Under the pieces are notes generated by a model. That model did not search any database and was not told the origin of the DNA. It was given only the letters and a program-made list of their open reading frames with translations. The translations under genes and the position numbers were made by a program. Positions 32,796 through 41,322 of a DNA stretch of 64,000 nucleotides are shown piece after piece. Source of the stretch: SIG701 sp045577175 (GTDB taxonomy: Bacteria > Bacillota > Clostridia > Oscillospirales > CAG-272). Location: positions 18,686 through 82,685 of the forward strand of contig JAZNHT010000017.1 of NCBI GenBank assembly GCA_045577175.1, written 5' to 3'. Position 1 is the first letter of the stretch; the number at the start of each line of letters is the position of its first letter.

Positions 32796-33328
32796 GACAC
32801 ATTCTGTTCTTTGCGGCAGGCTGGTCGATGCTCAACGGTTTTGCCGATACGTTGCCCGTTCTGCTTGCCGTTTTGCTCCATGAGATCGGGCATCTGATCG
32901 CTTGCCGTCTGCTCGGTGTGCGCGTGCATACGCTTCGCCCAACCGCCGCAGGTGCAGTGATCGGATACGATGCCGCATCCCTCTCCTACCCGAGAGAGAT
33001 TGCCGCCGCTTTTGCAGGTCCTCTCGTCAATTTTCTCTCGTTTTTCCTCGTTCTCGGATGTCACGGACGCACCGCAGTGCTTTTCGGGATCACCTCGCTT
33101 ACCCTTGCGCTTTTTAATCTCCTGCCGCATAAGCGTCTGGACGGCGGCGTGATTTTGTCTGCGATCCTTTCGTGTCGGTTCGGTGCGGATACTGCCGCCC
33201 GTTTCGTGCATATTCTTTCGGGAGTGCTCACCGTTCTTCTGTGGATGACCGCCGCCGCCGTCCAGATGCGGTGCGGTGGGAATCTGTCGCTTCTGCTCGT
33301 TTCCGTCTATTTGCTGATGACGATGTAA
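32768..33328 (+). CDS. M50 family site-2-type membrane metalloprotease
   Basis: A protein of about 186 residues, mostly hydrophobic with about six membrane segments. HEIGHLIAC is the zinc-binding HExxH motif of M50 proteases and NLLPHKRLDGG is the second ligand motif (LDG with the metal-binding Asp). In size and layout it resembles SpoIVFB-like proteases, which cleave membrane-embedded substrates. The start is a GTG at 32768 inside the preceding gene; a TTG at 32792, overlapping the upstream stop, is an alternative. Confidence 0.85.
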   Translation: MAVTFRTVLRHILFFAAGWSMLNGFADTLPVLLAVLLHEIGHLIACRLLGVRVHTLRPTAAGAVIGYDAASLSYPREIAAAFAGPLVNFLSFFLVLGCHGRTAVLFGITSLTLALFNLLPHKRLDGGVILSAILSCRFGADTAARFVHILSGVLTVLLWMTAAAVQMRCGGNLSLLLVSVYLLMTM

Positions 33329-33373
33329 TGGTGGCATAATCTTACAAAATTTGCGAAAAAATATAAAAAAATA

Positions 33374-33402
33374 TTGCAAAAGGGGCGCGTATATGTTACA
33401 AT
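33374..33402 (+). promoter_or_regulatory. Promoter of the polyamine transport operon
   Basis: TTGCAA at 33374-33379, 17 nt, TACAAT at 33397-33402, about 72 nt before potA. Confidence 0.65.
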
Positions 33403-33474
33403 TACTCAGCGCCTTTTTTTGCGCGGTCTCCGTGGAAGGAAAAGGACGCAATTTAGGAAAGAACGAGGACGAAA

Positions 33475-34581
33475 ATGGAAAAAAACAAGCTGGTTGAGCT
33501 GAAGAACATCGTCAAGGCTTTTGACGGAGAACCTGTTCTCCGCGGAATCGATCTGGATATTCATGACAACGAGTTCATGACGCTTCTCGGACCGTCCGGC
33601 TGCGGTAAAACAACCCTGCTCAGAATTATCGGCGGCTTTGCTACCGCGGATACCGGTGACGTATTCTTCGACGGCGTGCGAATCAACGATGTGCCTCCGC
33701 ACAAGCGCCAGGTTAACACAGTATTTCAGAAGTACGCACTTTTCCCCCATCTCAACGTGTATGAGAATGTGGCATTTGCCCTGCGGCTGAAAAAGACACC
33801 CGAGAAGGAAGTCGCTCAGCGTGTGGCGGAGATGCTCGATCTTGTCAATCTCCGCGGCTTTGAAAAACGTGGCGTTAATCATCTCTCCGGCGGACAGCAG
33901 CAAAGAGTTGCGATTGCCCGTGCATTGATCAGTAATCCCCGTGTGCTTTTGCTTGATGAGCCGCTGGGTGCGCTGGATCTCAAGCTGCGAAAGGACATGC
34001 AGACGGAGCTGAAGGCTTTGCAGCAGCGAACGGGAATTACCTTTATTTACGTAACACATGACCAGGAGGAGGCACTCACGATGAGCGATACCGTCGTTGT
34101 CATGAACGGCGGCGTCATTCAGCAGATCGGTACGCCTCAGGATATATATAACGAACCGACGAATATCTTCTGCGCGACGTTTATCGGGGAATCGAACATT
34201 CTCCCCGGTATCATGCACCGCGATTTTATGGTAGAGTTCGCCGGCAATAACTTCGCCTGCGTGGACAGCGGCTTTGAGCCAATGGAGCCGGTCAACGTCG
34301 TCATCCGCCCCGAGGATATTACGGTGGTGGAAGCAACGGAGGACACGATCAACGGCGTCGTCCGCCGCGTCACGTTCAAGGGCGTACATTACGAAATTAT
34401 TGTGGAGGCGTGCTCTGTGGATTGGACGATCCATTCCACCAAGGCACCCGAGGTGGGCTCCGTTGTGGGCATCACCTTCACACCGCAGGATATTCATATC
34501 ATGCACCGCTTTGAGGACGACGTCCGGGCAGGTGCGGATATTGTGCACCAATCCGGTGCGGCGGAGGCATCCGCCCAGTAA
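33475..34581 (+). CDS. potA: Spermidine/putrescine ABC transporter, ATP-binding protein
   Basis: A 368-residue ATPase with Walker A GPSGCGKTTLLR, Q-loop VFQKYALFPHLNVYENVAF, signature LSGGQQQRV and Walker B VLLLDEPLGALD, then a TOBE domain in the last 130 residues (VRRVTFKGVHYEI). The FQKYALFP segment and C-terminal domain are typical of PotA. It powers uptake through PotBC. It heads the operon and is separated from potB by 90 nt. Confidence 0.93.
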   Translation: MEKNKLVELKNIVKAFDGEPVLRGIDLDIHDNEFMTLLGPSGCGKTTLLRIIGGFATADTGDVFFDGVRINDVPPHKRQVNTVFQKYALFPHLNVYENVAFALRLKKTPEKEVAQRVAEMLDLVNLRGFEKRGVNHLSGGQQQRVAIARALISNPRVLLLDEPLGALDLKLRKDMQTELKALQQRTGITFIYVTHDQEEALTMSDTVVVMNGGVIQQIGTPQDIYNEPTNIFCATFIGESNILPGIMHRDFMVEFAGNNFACVDSGFEPMEPVNVVIRPEDITVVEATEDTINGVVRRVTFKGVHYEIIVEACSVDWTIHSTKAPEVGSVVGITFTPQDIHIMHRFEDDVRAGADIVHQSGAAEASAQ

Positions 34582-34671
34582 AGACTATGGCAGAGTACAG
34601 TATCCGCCGTATTTGTGCCTGCGCCCGATAGGGCAAATCTTTTCTGATTCCGGCGGGGAAACGGAGTAACA

Positions 34672-35607
34672 TTGAACAAGAATGCAAAATTTGCCGCTTT
34701 TCCGTACCTTCTTTGGATGGCGGTGTTCATTATCGTGCCGCTTGCGCTGATCGTGGTGTTTGCGTTTACCACCACGGTTACGGTCGATGCCGACGGCAAT
34801 ATCCTCTCCGAAGAGGAGATTGTGGAAGTGCAGAGCGCATTTTACGAGGAATACGGTGACGATGCCGATATAGCCGAGCTCGGCCTTTCGGAAAAAACGG
34901 TGTTCACCATTCAGAATATCCTTGACGTGAGCAAGTATATGAATACCTTGCTCAACTCCATCTGGCTTGCGCTGATCGCTACGGTGATCTGCCTTTTGCT
35001 TGCGTATCCGGTGGCGTATTTTATCTCACGCCTCCATTTTACCAAGCAGAAGATGATGCTCATGCTTGCCATTCTTCCCATGTGGATGAATTTCCTTTTG
35101 CGTACCTATGCGTGGATGACGATCCTCGAGCGCAACGGTCTCTTGAACCGTCTGTTCGCGCTCGTGGGACTCGGCCCGTTTGAAATGATTAATACGCAGG
35201 GCGCGGTCGTCCTCGGCATGGTGTATAACTACCTGCCGTTCATGATTCTGCCCTTGTATTCCGTCATGACGAAGATCGACTCCCGTACAATTGAGGCGGC
35301 ACAGGATCTCGGCGCGAACGGAATGACCGTCATCGGACGCGTGATTCTGCCTCTGTCCGTGCCGGGTATCACCTCAGGCATCACGATGGTGTTTGTGCCG
35401 GCGGTCAGTACGTTTATCATCTCCCGTATGCTCGGCGGCGGTACGAACATGCTGATCGGTGACCTTATCGATTTGCAGTTCCTCGGCAACGCGTACAATC
35501 CGAACCTCGGTGCCGCAATGTCGCTTGTTCTGATGGTCTTTATCCTGCTTTGCATGACGATTACCAACTCCATTGATGACGAGGGAACGGAGGTGAGTAT
35601 GCTGTGA
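34672..35607 (+). CDS. potB: Spermidine/putrescine ABC transporter, permease
   Basis: A 311-residue permease with six membrane segments, starting with TTG after GGAG. The EAA-type coupling loop is IEAAQDLGANGMTVIGRVILPLSVPGI. An extracytoplasmic insertion of about 55 acidic residues (around 37-90, DADGNILSEEEIV...) follows the first membrane helix and is larger than usual; it may contact the anchored PotD. Confidence 0.92.
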   Translation: MNKNAKFAAFPYLLWMAVFIIVPLALIVVFAFTTTVTVDADGNILSEEEIVEVQSAFYEEYGDDADIAELGLSEKTVFTIQNILDVSKYMNTLLNSIWLALIATVICLLLAYPVAYFISRLHFTKQKMMLMLAILPMWMNFLLRTYAWMTILERNGLLNRLFALVGLGPFEMINTQGAVVLGMVYNYLPFMILPLYSVMTKIDSRTIEAAQDLGANGMTVIGRVILPLSVPGITSGITMVFVPAVSTFIISRMLGGGTNMLIGDLIDLQFLGNAYNPNLGAAMSLVLMVFILLCMTITNSIDDEGTEVSML

Positions 35608-36398
35608 AAACCAATCGCTTTTCGTTTTCCAAGCTGTTTACAATCCTCATTTTCGTGTTTCTCTATGCACCGATCTTTGTGCTGATCGCCAATTCGTTCA
35701 ATGCATCCAAAAGCCGTACCATGTGGACAGGCTTTACGCTGGATTGGTATGCCAAGCTGTTCCATAACGAAACGATTCTCACAAGCCTTGCCAATTCGCT
35801 GATAGTTGCCCTCGTGGCGGCGGTCTGCGCAACGATTCTCGGCACACTTGCCGCAATCGGTATCTACAACATGAAGCCGCTGACGAGACGCGCTGTTATG
35901 AGTGTGACGAATCTTCCGAACATCAACCCCGAGATCGTCACCGGTGTGTCGCTGATGCTTTTGTTTGTCGGTCTGAATATCGAGTTCGGCTTTACCACGC
36001 TGATTCTTTCGCATATCGTGTTCTGTGTGCCGTACGTCATTCTGAACGTCATGCCGAAGCTCAGACAGATGAACGTCAGCCTTTGCGAGGCCGCGATGGA
36101 TCTCGGCTGCAACCAGCTGCAGGTGTTCCGCAAGGTCATCATTCCCGAGATCACGCCCGGCATCATTACAGGCTTCCTTATGGCGTTTACGTATTCGATC
36201 GATGACTTCGTTATCAGCTACTTCACCTACGGTGCCAAAGCGCAGACGTTGTCTATCACGATTTTCTCCATGACGCGCCGCAAGGTCAGCCCCGAGGTCA
36301 ACGCACTCTCCGCGATCATTTTTGTTGTCGTGCTCGTTATCCTTCTGATTATCAATATTATGGATATTCGTAAGCATAAAAAGGAGGCAAGACGATGA
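35604..36398 (+). CDS. potC: Spermidine/putrescine ABC transporter, permease
   Basis: A 264-residue permease. The N-terminus FLYAPIFVLIANSFN and the coupling loop CEAAMDLGCNQLQVFRKVIIPEITPGI are typical of PotC. It starts with GTG overlapping the potB stop (GTGA), and its own TGA overlaps the potD start (ATGA). Confidence 0.93.
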   Translation: MKTNRFSFSKLFTILIFVFLYAPIFVLIANSFNASKSRTMWTGFTLDWYAKLFHNETILTSLANSLIVALVAAVCATILGTLAAIGIYNMKPLTRRAVMSVTNLPNINPEIVTGVSLMLLFVGLNIEFGFTTLILSHIVFCVPYVILNVMPKLRQMNVSLCEAAMDLGCNQLQVFRKVIIPEITPGIITGFLMAFTYSIDDFVISYFTYGAKAQTLSITIFSMTRRKVSPEVNALSAIIFVVVLVILLIINIMDIRKHKKEARR

Positions 36399-37624
36399 AG
36401 AAGATTTTTGCACTCCTTATGCTTGCCGTATTGCTTCTCTCCCTTGTGCCGTCTGCGGCTGCCGTTGAATCAGGCTGGGAGATCGACTACTCCGACAGTG
36501 TGGATTGGAACAAGTTCCGCGATCAGGGGATTACCTTGAACGTCTACAACTGGGGCGAATACATCGCCGTGGACGACGGTGAGGAGGGCGCGTTTGATGT
36601 CAATGCCGCATTTGAGGAGCTTACGGGCATCGATGTCGTGTACTCCAACTTCGCCTCCAATGAGGAATTGTACGCCAAACTAAAAATGGGCGGCAGTCAG
36701 TACGACATTATCATTCCGTCCGACTATATGGTTTCGCGTATGATTAACGAGGGGATGCTGAACAAGCTGAACTACGACAACATTCCCAATTTTGCATACA
36801 CGAATCCGCAGTTTGTAAACCCCGATTACGATCCCACAAACGAGTACTCCGTGCCGTATCTGTGGGGAATTGTCGGTATCATCTATAATACGACGCTTGT
36901 GGATGCAGATGATGACGTGTTTTCGTGGGATATTCTCTGGAACGAGAAATATGCGAACAATATTCTGATGTTCTCCAACTCCCGCGATACGTTTGGCATC
37001 GCATTGAAGAGGCTTGGCTATTCCTTCAATACAACGGATGAGAGCGCGATCCGTGCGGCGGCACAGTCGCTCATTGAGCAGAAGCCGATCGTGCAGGCAT
37101 ACGTCATGGATGAGATTTTCGATAAAATGATCGGCGGTGAGGCAGCACTTGCACCGTATTACGCCGGCGACGCGATCACCATGATGGAGGACAATCCCGA
37201 TCTCGCATTTGCCGTTCCTCAAGAGGGCACGAACATTTTTGTGGATGCGATGTGCATTCCGAAAACTGCCAAGAATCAAGAAGCAGCCGAGATGTACATC
37301 AACTTCATGTGCGAGACGCTCGTGGCACTGAAAAATGCGGAATATGTCGGCTATGCAACGCCGCATACCGAAGCGTTTACGTATCTGGATGAAGAAACGC
37401 AGATGTCCGTCACGTATCCGGATGACGATGTTCTGGGAATCTCGGAGGCATTTATTGCTCTCCCTGACGTAACGACAACGCTTCTGGACGGTCTTTGGAC
37501 GGATATTCTCAGCACCGGTGAATCCAGCCCGTGGGTGACGCCGATATTTCTTGTCATCTGTATCGCGCTCACGCTTGCGATCAACGCATTCAAGCGGCAG
37601 AGAAAGAAAAAGACAAACTTCTGA
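36395..37624 (+). CDS. potD: Polyamine-binding protein with C-terminal membrane anchor
   Basis: A 409-residue solute-binding protein. The signal sequence ends in SAAA near residue 23 with no lipobox cysteine. The mature part begins with the PotD-like TLNVYNWGEYI (near residue 46) and has SQYDIIIPSDYMVSRMI and PYLWGIVGI. Unusually, it ends in a membrane helix, PWVTPIFLVICIALTLAI, followed by KRQRKKK, so it is tethered by its C-terminus rather than by a lipid. Its start overlaps potC by 4 nt. Confidence 0.92.
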   Translation: MKKIFALLMLAVLLLSLVPSAAAVESGWEIDYSDSVDWNKFRDQGITLNVYNWGEYIAVDDGEEGAFDVNAAFEELTGIDVVYSNFASNEELYAKLKMGGSQYDIIIPSDYMVSRMINEGMLNKLNYDNIPNFAYTNPQFVNPDYDPTNEYSVPYLWGIVGIIYNTTLVDADDDVFSWDILWNEKYANNILMFSNSRDTFGIALKRLGYSFNTTDESAIRAAAQSLIEQKPIVQAYVMDEIFDKMIGGEAALAPYYAGDAITMMEDNPDLAFAVPQEGTNIFVDAMCIPKTAKNQEAAEMYINFMCETLVALKNAEYVGYATPHTEAFTYLDEETQMSVTYPDDDVLGISEAFIALPDVTTTLLDGLWTDILSTGESSPWVTPIFLVICIALTLAINAFKRQRKKKTNF

Positions 37625-37625
37625 T

Positions 37626-37659
37626 AAAAAAAGAGCACTGCTTCAACAGTGCTCTTTTT
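37626..37659. terminator. Bidirectional terminator between potD and rnfB
   Basis: AAAAGAGCACTG and CAGTGCTCTTTT arms with a 6-nt loop and T runs on both strands. Confidence 0.85.
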
Positions 37660-37671
37660 GTTCGCTTTTTC

Positions 37672-38466
37672 TCAAGCGGGATTCTCAACTTGAATGATAC
37701 CGCGTGGGCATTTGGATACGCACGTGCCGCAACCGGTGCATTTTTCGTAATCGATTACGGCGATCTTGCCGTCCGCGAGGGTGATCGCGCCGATCGGGCA
37801 GGATTTTTCGCAAAGGCGGCAGCTGATACAGCCTGCTTCGCACTGCATACGTACCGTTTTTCCCTTCTCGGGGGAGGCACACCGCACGAAATAGTGGCTG
37901 TCGTACGGGATCATGCGGATGATTCCCTTCGGGCAGATGTCCACGCACACACCGCAGCTGCGGCATTTGTCCCGATCCGCTACCGCAACGCCGTCAACGA
38001 TGGCGAGCGCACCGTACACGCATTTTTCTACGCAGCTGCCGAGACCGATGCATCCGGCGGCACAGAATTTGTCTCCGCCGCCGAGCACCTCTGCCGCATG
38101 GCAGTCCGTGATGTCCTGGTAGTGGAAACGGTGTTTTGCCGTGCCGTACGCGCCGGAGCAGAGGACGTGCGCGACCATTTTGCGCTGCTTTTCGACCTTC
38201 ACGCCCATGATCTCACCGATTTTTGTGACGTCATCGGTGGAGGGGCAGGCAGTTGGCTTGGCCTCGCCCTTCACGATTGCCTCTGCGAGAGAGGCGCAGC
38301 CTGCGTAGCCGCATCCGCCGCAGTTTGCACCCGGCAGACACTCAATAATTTCATCAATACGCGGATCGCGCGTGACGCGCAAGAGCTTGGAGGCGATCGC
38401 AAGGATCAGTCCCGTGGCGATGCCAAGTCCCGCAAAGATGAGAACGGGAAGAAGAATTTCTTTCAT
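37672..38466 (-). CDS. rnfB: Rnf electron transport complex subunit B
   Basis: A 264-residue iron-sulfur protein with an N-terminal membrane helix (residues 5-25), the four-cysteine cluster domain ECLPGANCGGCGYAGC near residue 45, and three 4Fe-4S ferredoxin-type motifs in the C-terminal half (CRSCGVCVDICP, CISCRLCEKSCP, CTGCGTCVSKCP). It takes electrons from ferredoxin into the complex. The start at 38466 is preferred over an upstream ATG that would lie inside rnfA. It ends the operon. Confidence 0.96.
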   Translation of the reverse strand: MKEILLPVLIFAGLGIATGLILAIASKLLRVTRDPRIDEIIECLPGANCGGCGYAGCASLAEAIVKGEAKPTACPSTDDVTKIGEIMGVKVEKQRKMVAHVLCSGAYGTAKHRFHYQDITDCHAAEVLGGGDKFCAAGCIGLGSCVEKCVYGALAIVDGVAVADRDKCRSCGVCVDICPKGIIRMIPYDSHYFVRCASPEKGKTVRMQCEAGCISCRLCEKSCPIGAITLADGKIAVIDYEKCTGCGTCVSKCPRGIIQVENPA

Positions 38467-38485
38467 ATCGTATCTCCCTTCCGGC

Positions 38486-39067
38486 TCAGGCGAAGCTGAT
38501 GCCGCTGAAGCCCGAGAATGCCATGGCGACCAGTCCTGCCGCAATCAGAATGAGGGGGAATCCGGCAAAGGATTTCGGCGGATGCGCGTACTTCATGCGC
38601 TCGCGCACACCGGCAAAGATTACGATTGCCAATGTGAAGCCGAGGGCGGCGGAGAAGCCGTAGACGACCGATTCAATGAACGTATATCCCTCGCTTACGT
38701 TCAGAAGTGCCGCACCGAGGACGGCGCAGTTCGTCGTAATCAGCGGCAGATAAATGCCGAGCGCACTGTAGAGCGCGGGGATGAATTTTCTGAGGAACAT
38801 CTCAATGAACTGCACGAGCGTCGCAATAATCAGAATAAACGCGATCGTCGTGAGGTATTCGATCTTCGCCGGGACAAGTATGTAGTGGTATACCGCATAG
38901 GTGACCGCGCCGGAGATCGTCATGACGAAGGTGACAGCCATGCCCATGCCGAGGGCGGTGTCCGGCTTTTCCGATACACCGATGAAGGGGCAGATCCCGT
39001 AGAACTTCGAGAAGATGAAGTTTTCCGTCAGAATCGCACCCAGCATCAAAATGAAAATTTCACTCAT
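38486..39067 (-). CDS. rnfA: Rnf complex subunit A
   Basis: A 193-residue integral membrane protein with six helices; ILTENFIFSKFYGICPFIGVS and ITTNCAVLGAALLN are RnfA/NqrE signatures that hold the conserved cysteines binding an inner-membrane iron-sulfur centre. It pairs with the homologous RnfE in opposite orientation. Its ATG overlaps the TGA of rnfE. Confidence 0.96.
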   Translation of the reverse strand: MSEIFILMLGAILTENFIFSKFYGICPFIGVSEKPDTALGMGMAVTFVMTISGAVTYAVYHYILVPAKIEYLTTIAFILIIATLVQFIEMFLRKFIPALYSALGIYLPLITTNCAVLGAALLNVSEGYTFIESVVYGFSAALGFTLAIVIFAGVRERMKYAHPPKSFAGFPLILIAAGLVAMAFSGFSGISFA

Positions 39068-39735
39068 GTGTCTGCCTCCTTCGCCCGTTCGGCTTTTGCT
39101 TTTTCACGTTTTTCGCTCCATGTACGGTATTTGTTAAATGCCGCACAAAGGAAGCCGAGCGTCAGAAATGCGCCTGCCGGCATGATAAAGATCGTTGCGG
39201 GCGGATACCAATCGCCAAGCACGCGGATACCGCCGCTGCCGTCCGCTGCGGCAAAGAGGATGCCCGTGCCGAGCAGCTCGCGCACGAAAGCGAGTGCAAT
39301 CAAGGCGAGTGTGTAGCCGACGCCGGAGGCAAGACCGTCAATAATGGAGGGCAGGGGCTTGTTTTTCGATGCAAAGGATTCCGCCTTTGCGAGAATGATG
39401 CAGTTTACAACGATCAGCGGAATAAACAAACCGAGTGATTTGTCAAGCGCAGGCAGAAAAGCCCGCACGATCAGCTCGACCGCCGTGACGAATCCCGAAA
39501 TAATCAGGATAAACGCCGCAATGCGCACCTGCTTCGGGATACAGTGCCGCAGGATGGAAATAAACAGATTGGAAAAGATGAGCACGGCAGTGAAGGAAAG
39601 TCCCATGCCGATGGCATTTGTGACGGAGGTCGTGACGGCGAGTGTGGAGCACATGCCCAAAAACTGCACCAGTACCGGGTTGTTTGTCACAATGCCGTCC
39701 TTCATCTGGGAGAGGAAGGTTGGTTTTTTGTTCAT
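39064..39735 (-). CDS. rnfE: Rnf complex subunit E
   Basis: A 223-residue membrane protein homologous to RnfA. NPVLVQFLGMCSTLAVT and LIVVNCIILAKAESFAS hold the conserved cysteines. The C-terminus is a basic cytosolic tail. It lies between rnfG and rnfA. Confidence 0.96.
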   Translation of the reverse strand: MNKKPTFLSQMKDGIVTNNPVLVQFLGMCSTLAVTTSVTNAIGMGLSFTAVLIFSNLFISILRHCIPKQVRIAAFILIISGFVTAVELIVRAFLPALDKSLGLFIPLIVVNCIILAKAESFASKNKPLPSIIDGLASGVGYTLALIALAFVRELLGTGILFAAADGSGGIRVLGDWYPPATIFIMPAGAFLTLGFLCAAFNKYRTWSEKREKAKAERAKEADT

Positions 39736-39768
39736 AAAGGATTGCTGCCTTTCTGAGAGGTTAGCGGA

Positions 39769-41322
39769 TTAAAATTCGAAGGAATCATCGGAAGTTTCGG
39801 CTTCTTCGGTCGTTTCGGGAGAAGAATATACGGGGGATGAATATTCGGGCTCTGTGTCTGTTTCCGCGGAGGTGTCCTCGGGAAGTGTTTTTGCTTCTGT
39901 TTCGGTTTCCGTTTCGGGGGATGTGTCCTCCGCAAGCGGTTCCGTGTCGGTTTCCGGTGCAACGGTTTCTTCTTCCGGTTCCGTTTCGGGCGGATCTGTT
40001 TCCTCCGGTACGGGATCGGTATCATCAGGGACAGGCACCGTTTCCGGCGGTTCTGTCGTTTCATCTGCGAAGACTGTATCGGAGCCGGCGATGATTACGT
40101 TGTTCGTCTCCTCTGCGGTATCGATCGGATCGACGGAGGGGAGCGTTTCCTCGGCGGAGGTGTCCGCCGATCCTGTTGTTTCGGCGGCGGTGTCCTCGGG
40201 GATCGGCTCTGTTTCCGGTTCCGCAGGTGCTGTATCGGCAGGCGTTGTATCCGCTGCCGGCGTATCGGTGACGGGCGGCGGAGCAGTCTGTGCTGTGCTG
40301 ACCGTCAGGCTGTTTTCTGCCGCGATTTTCCGTGCATCAAGATCGAGAGAAAGGGCGGCGTTTACCGCGCGGGTTACGGCACGGGAGGATACGGTAGCAC
40401 CTGAGATGGCGTCAATATTTTCACCGATTACAAACAGTTCACTTCCGCGGAACTGATCGAGGAAGGAGGGACTTTTTGTTTTTGTTCCGATGCCGGGGGT
40501 TTCCGCCATGGATATGATTTCGATGCCGCAGACGGCACCGTTTGTGTCAAGTCCGACCATCAGCGACATAACACCGCCGAATCCGTTCTCCGTTACGGAT
40601 ATACAGAATCCGACAAGCTCGTTTTCACGGATGGCGAGATACGTTTCACGACCGCCCTCCGTGTTGTACAGGGAGGCGTATGTAGCCTCTGTGAAGATCG
40701 CCAAAACAGCGTTTTGCTTTTCCTGTGCGGCGTTGTGGGCGATCCGATCCTTCGTGACAGCGTTGACCGCCGCAAGCATCAGCGATACCGCGATGCAGAT
40801 AATAACCAGCGGCAGGCAGATGGCGAGAATGCCGGCTTCTTTTTTCTCGGGTTTGGCAGGCGGCACCGATGTGGGGAGTTCCTTTTCCTCCGAAGTTTCT
40901 TCTCTTTTCGGGGGGGATTCGGGTGCAATGCCTTTTTCCTTTTGTTTTTTCTTCTTCTTATCAGCCGTGTTCGGTCGCGAGGGCTTTTCCTCTTTCGGTG
41001 CGACATCAACCGGCGCAGGTTCTGCGATAGGCTCGGGCTCTGCGATCGGCTCGGGCTCGGCGATCGGCACGGGCTCGGCAACCGATGCAGGCACGGAGGT
41101 TGGTTCTTCTGCGGCTTCGGGAGCACTTTCCGCGACGATATTGGCTTCCGTGTCGTCCGTGATTACCAGATCGTCTGTAATATTCAGATGATCGGCGACA
41201 TCGGGGTCGTACGTGATTTCCAGATCGTCCCAGCTGTCCGCCTTTTCAGCGTTTTTCTTGACATCGGACGGTACCGCGGGCTTCTTTTCCTCGGTCTGTG
41301 CGTTATTTTTCTTTTCTTTCAC
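39769..41322 (-). CDS. rnfG: Rnf complex subunit G with large low-complexity extensions
   Basis: The 517-residue protein holds a normal RnfG core (residues about 164-335): one membrane helix (AGILAICLPLVIICIAVSLM), the FMN-binding domain with GFGGVMSLMVGLD, and the flavinylation motif DAISGATVSS with the modified Thr at about 310. Ahead of it lie about 163 cytosolic residues rich in Glu, Pro, Ala and Lys, with repeated EPEPIA units and a KKKKK stretch; after it come about 180 outward-facing acidic residues rich in Asp, Glu, Thr and Pro. RnfG is usually about 200 residues. The tails have the composition of disordered linkers. Confidence 0.93.
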   Translation of the reverse strand: MKEKKNNAQTEEKKPAVPSDVKKNAEKADSWDDLEITYDPDVADHLNITDDLVITDDTEANIVAESAPEAAEEPTSVPASVAEPVPIAEPEPIAEPEPIAEPAPVDVAPKEEKPSRPNTADKKKKKQKEKGIAPESPPKREETSEEKELPTSVPPAKPEKKEAGILAICLPLVIICIAVSLMLAAVNAVTKDRIAHNAAQEKQNAVLAIFTEATYASLYNTEGGRETYLAIRENELVGFCISVTENGFGGVMSLMVGLDTNGAVCGIEIISMAETPGIGTKTKSPSFLDQFRGSELFVIGENIDAISGATVSSRAVTRAVNAALSLDLDARKIAAENSLTVSTAQTAPPPVTDTPAADTTPADTAPAEPETEPIPEDTAAETTGSADTSAEETLPSVDPIDTAEETNNVIIAGSDTVFADETTEPPETVPVPDDTDPVPEETDPPETEPEEETVAPETDTEPLAEDTSPETETETEAKTLPEDTSAETDTEPEYSSPVYSSPETTEEAETSDDSFEF

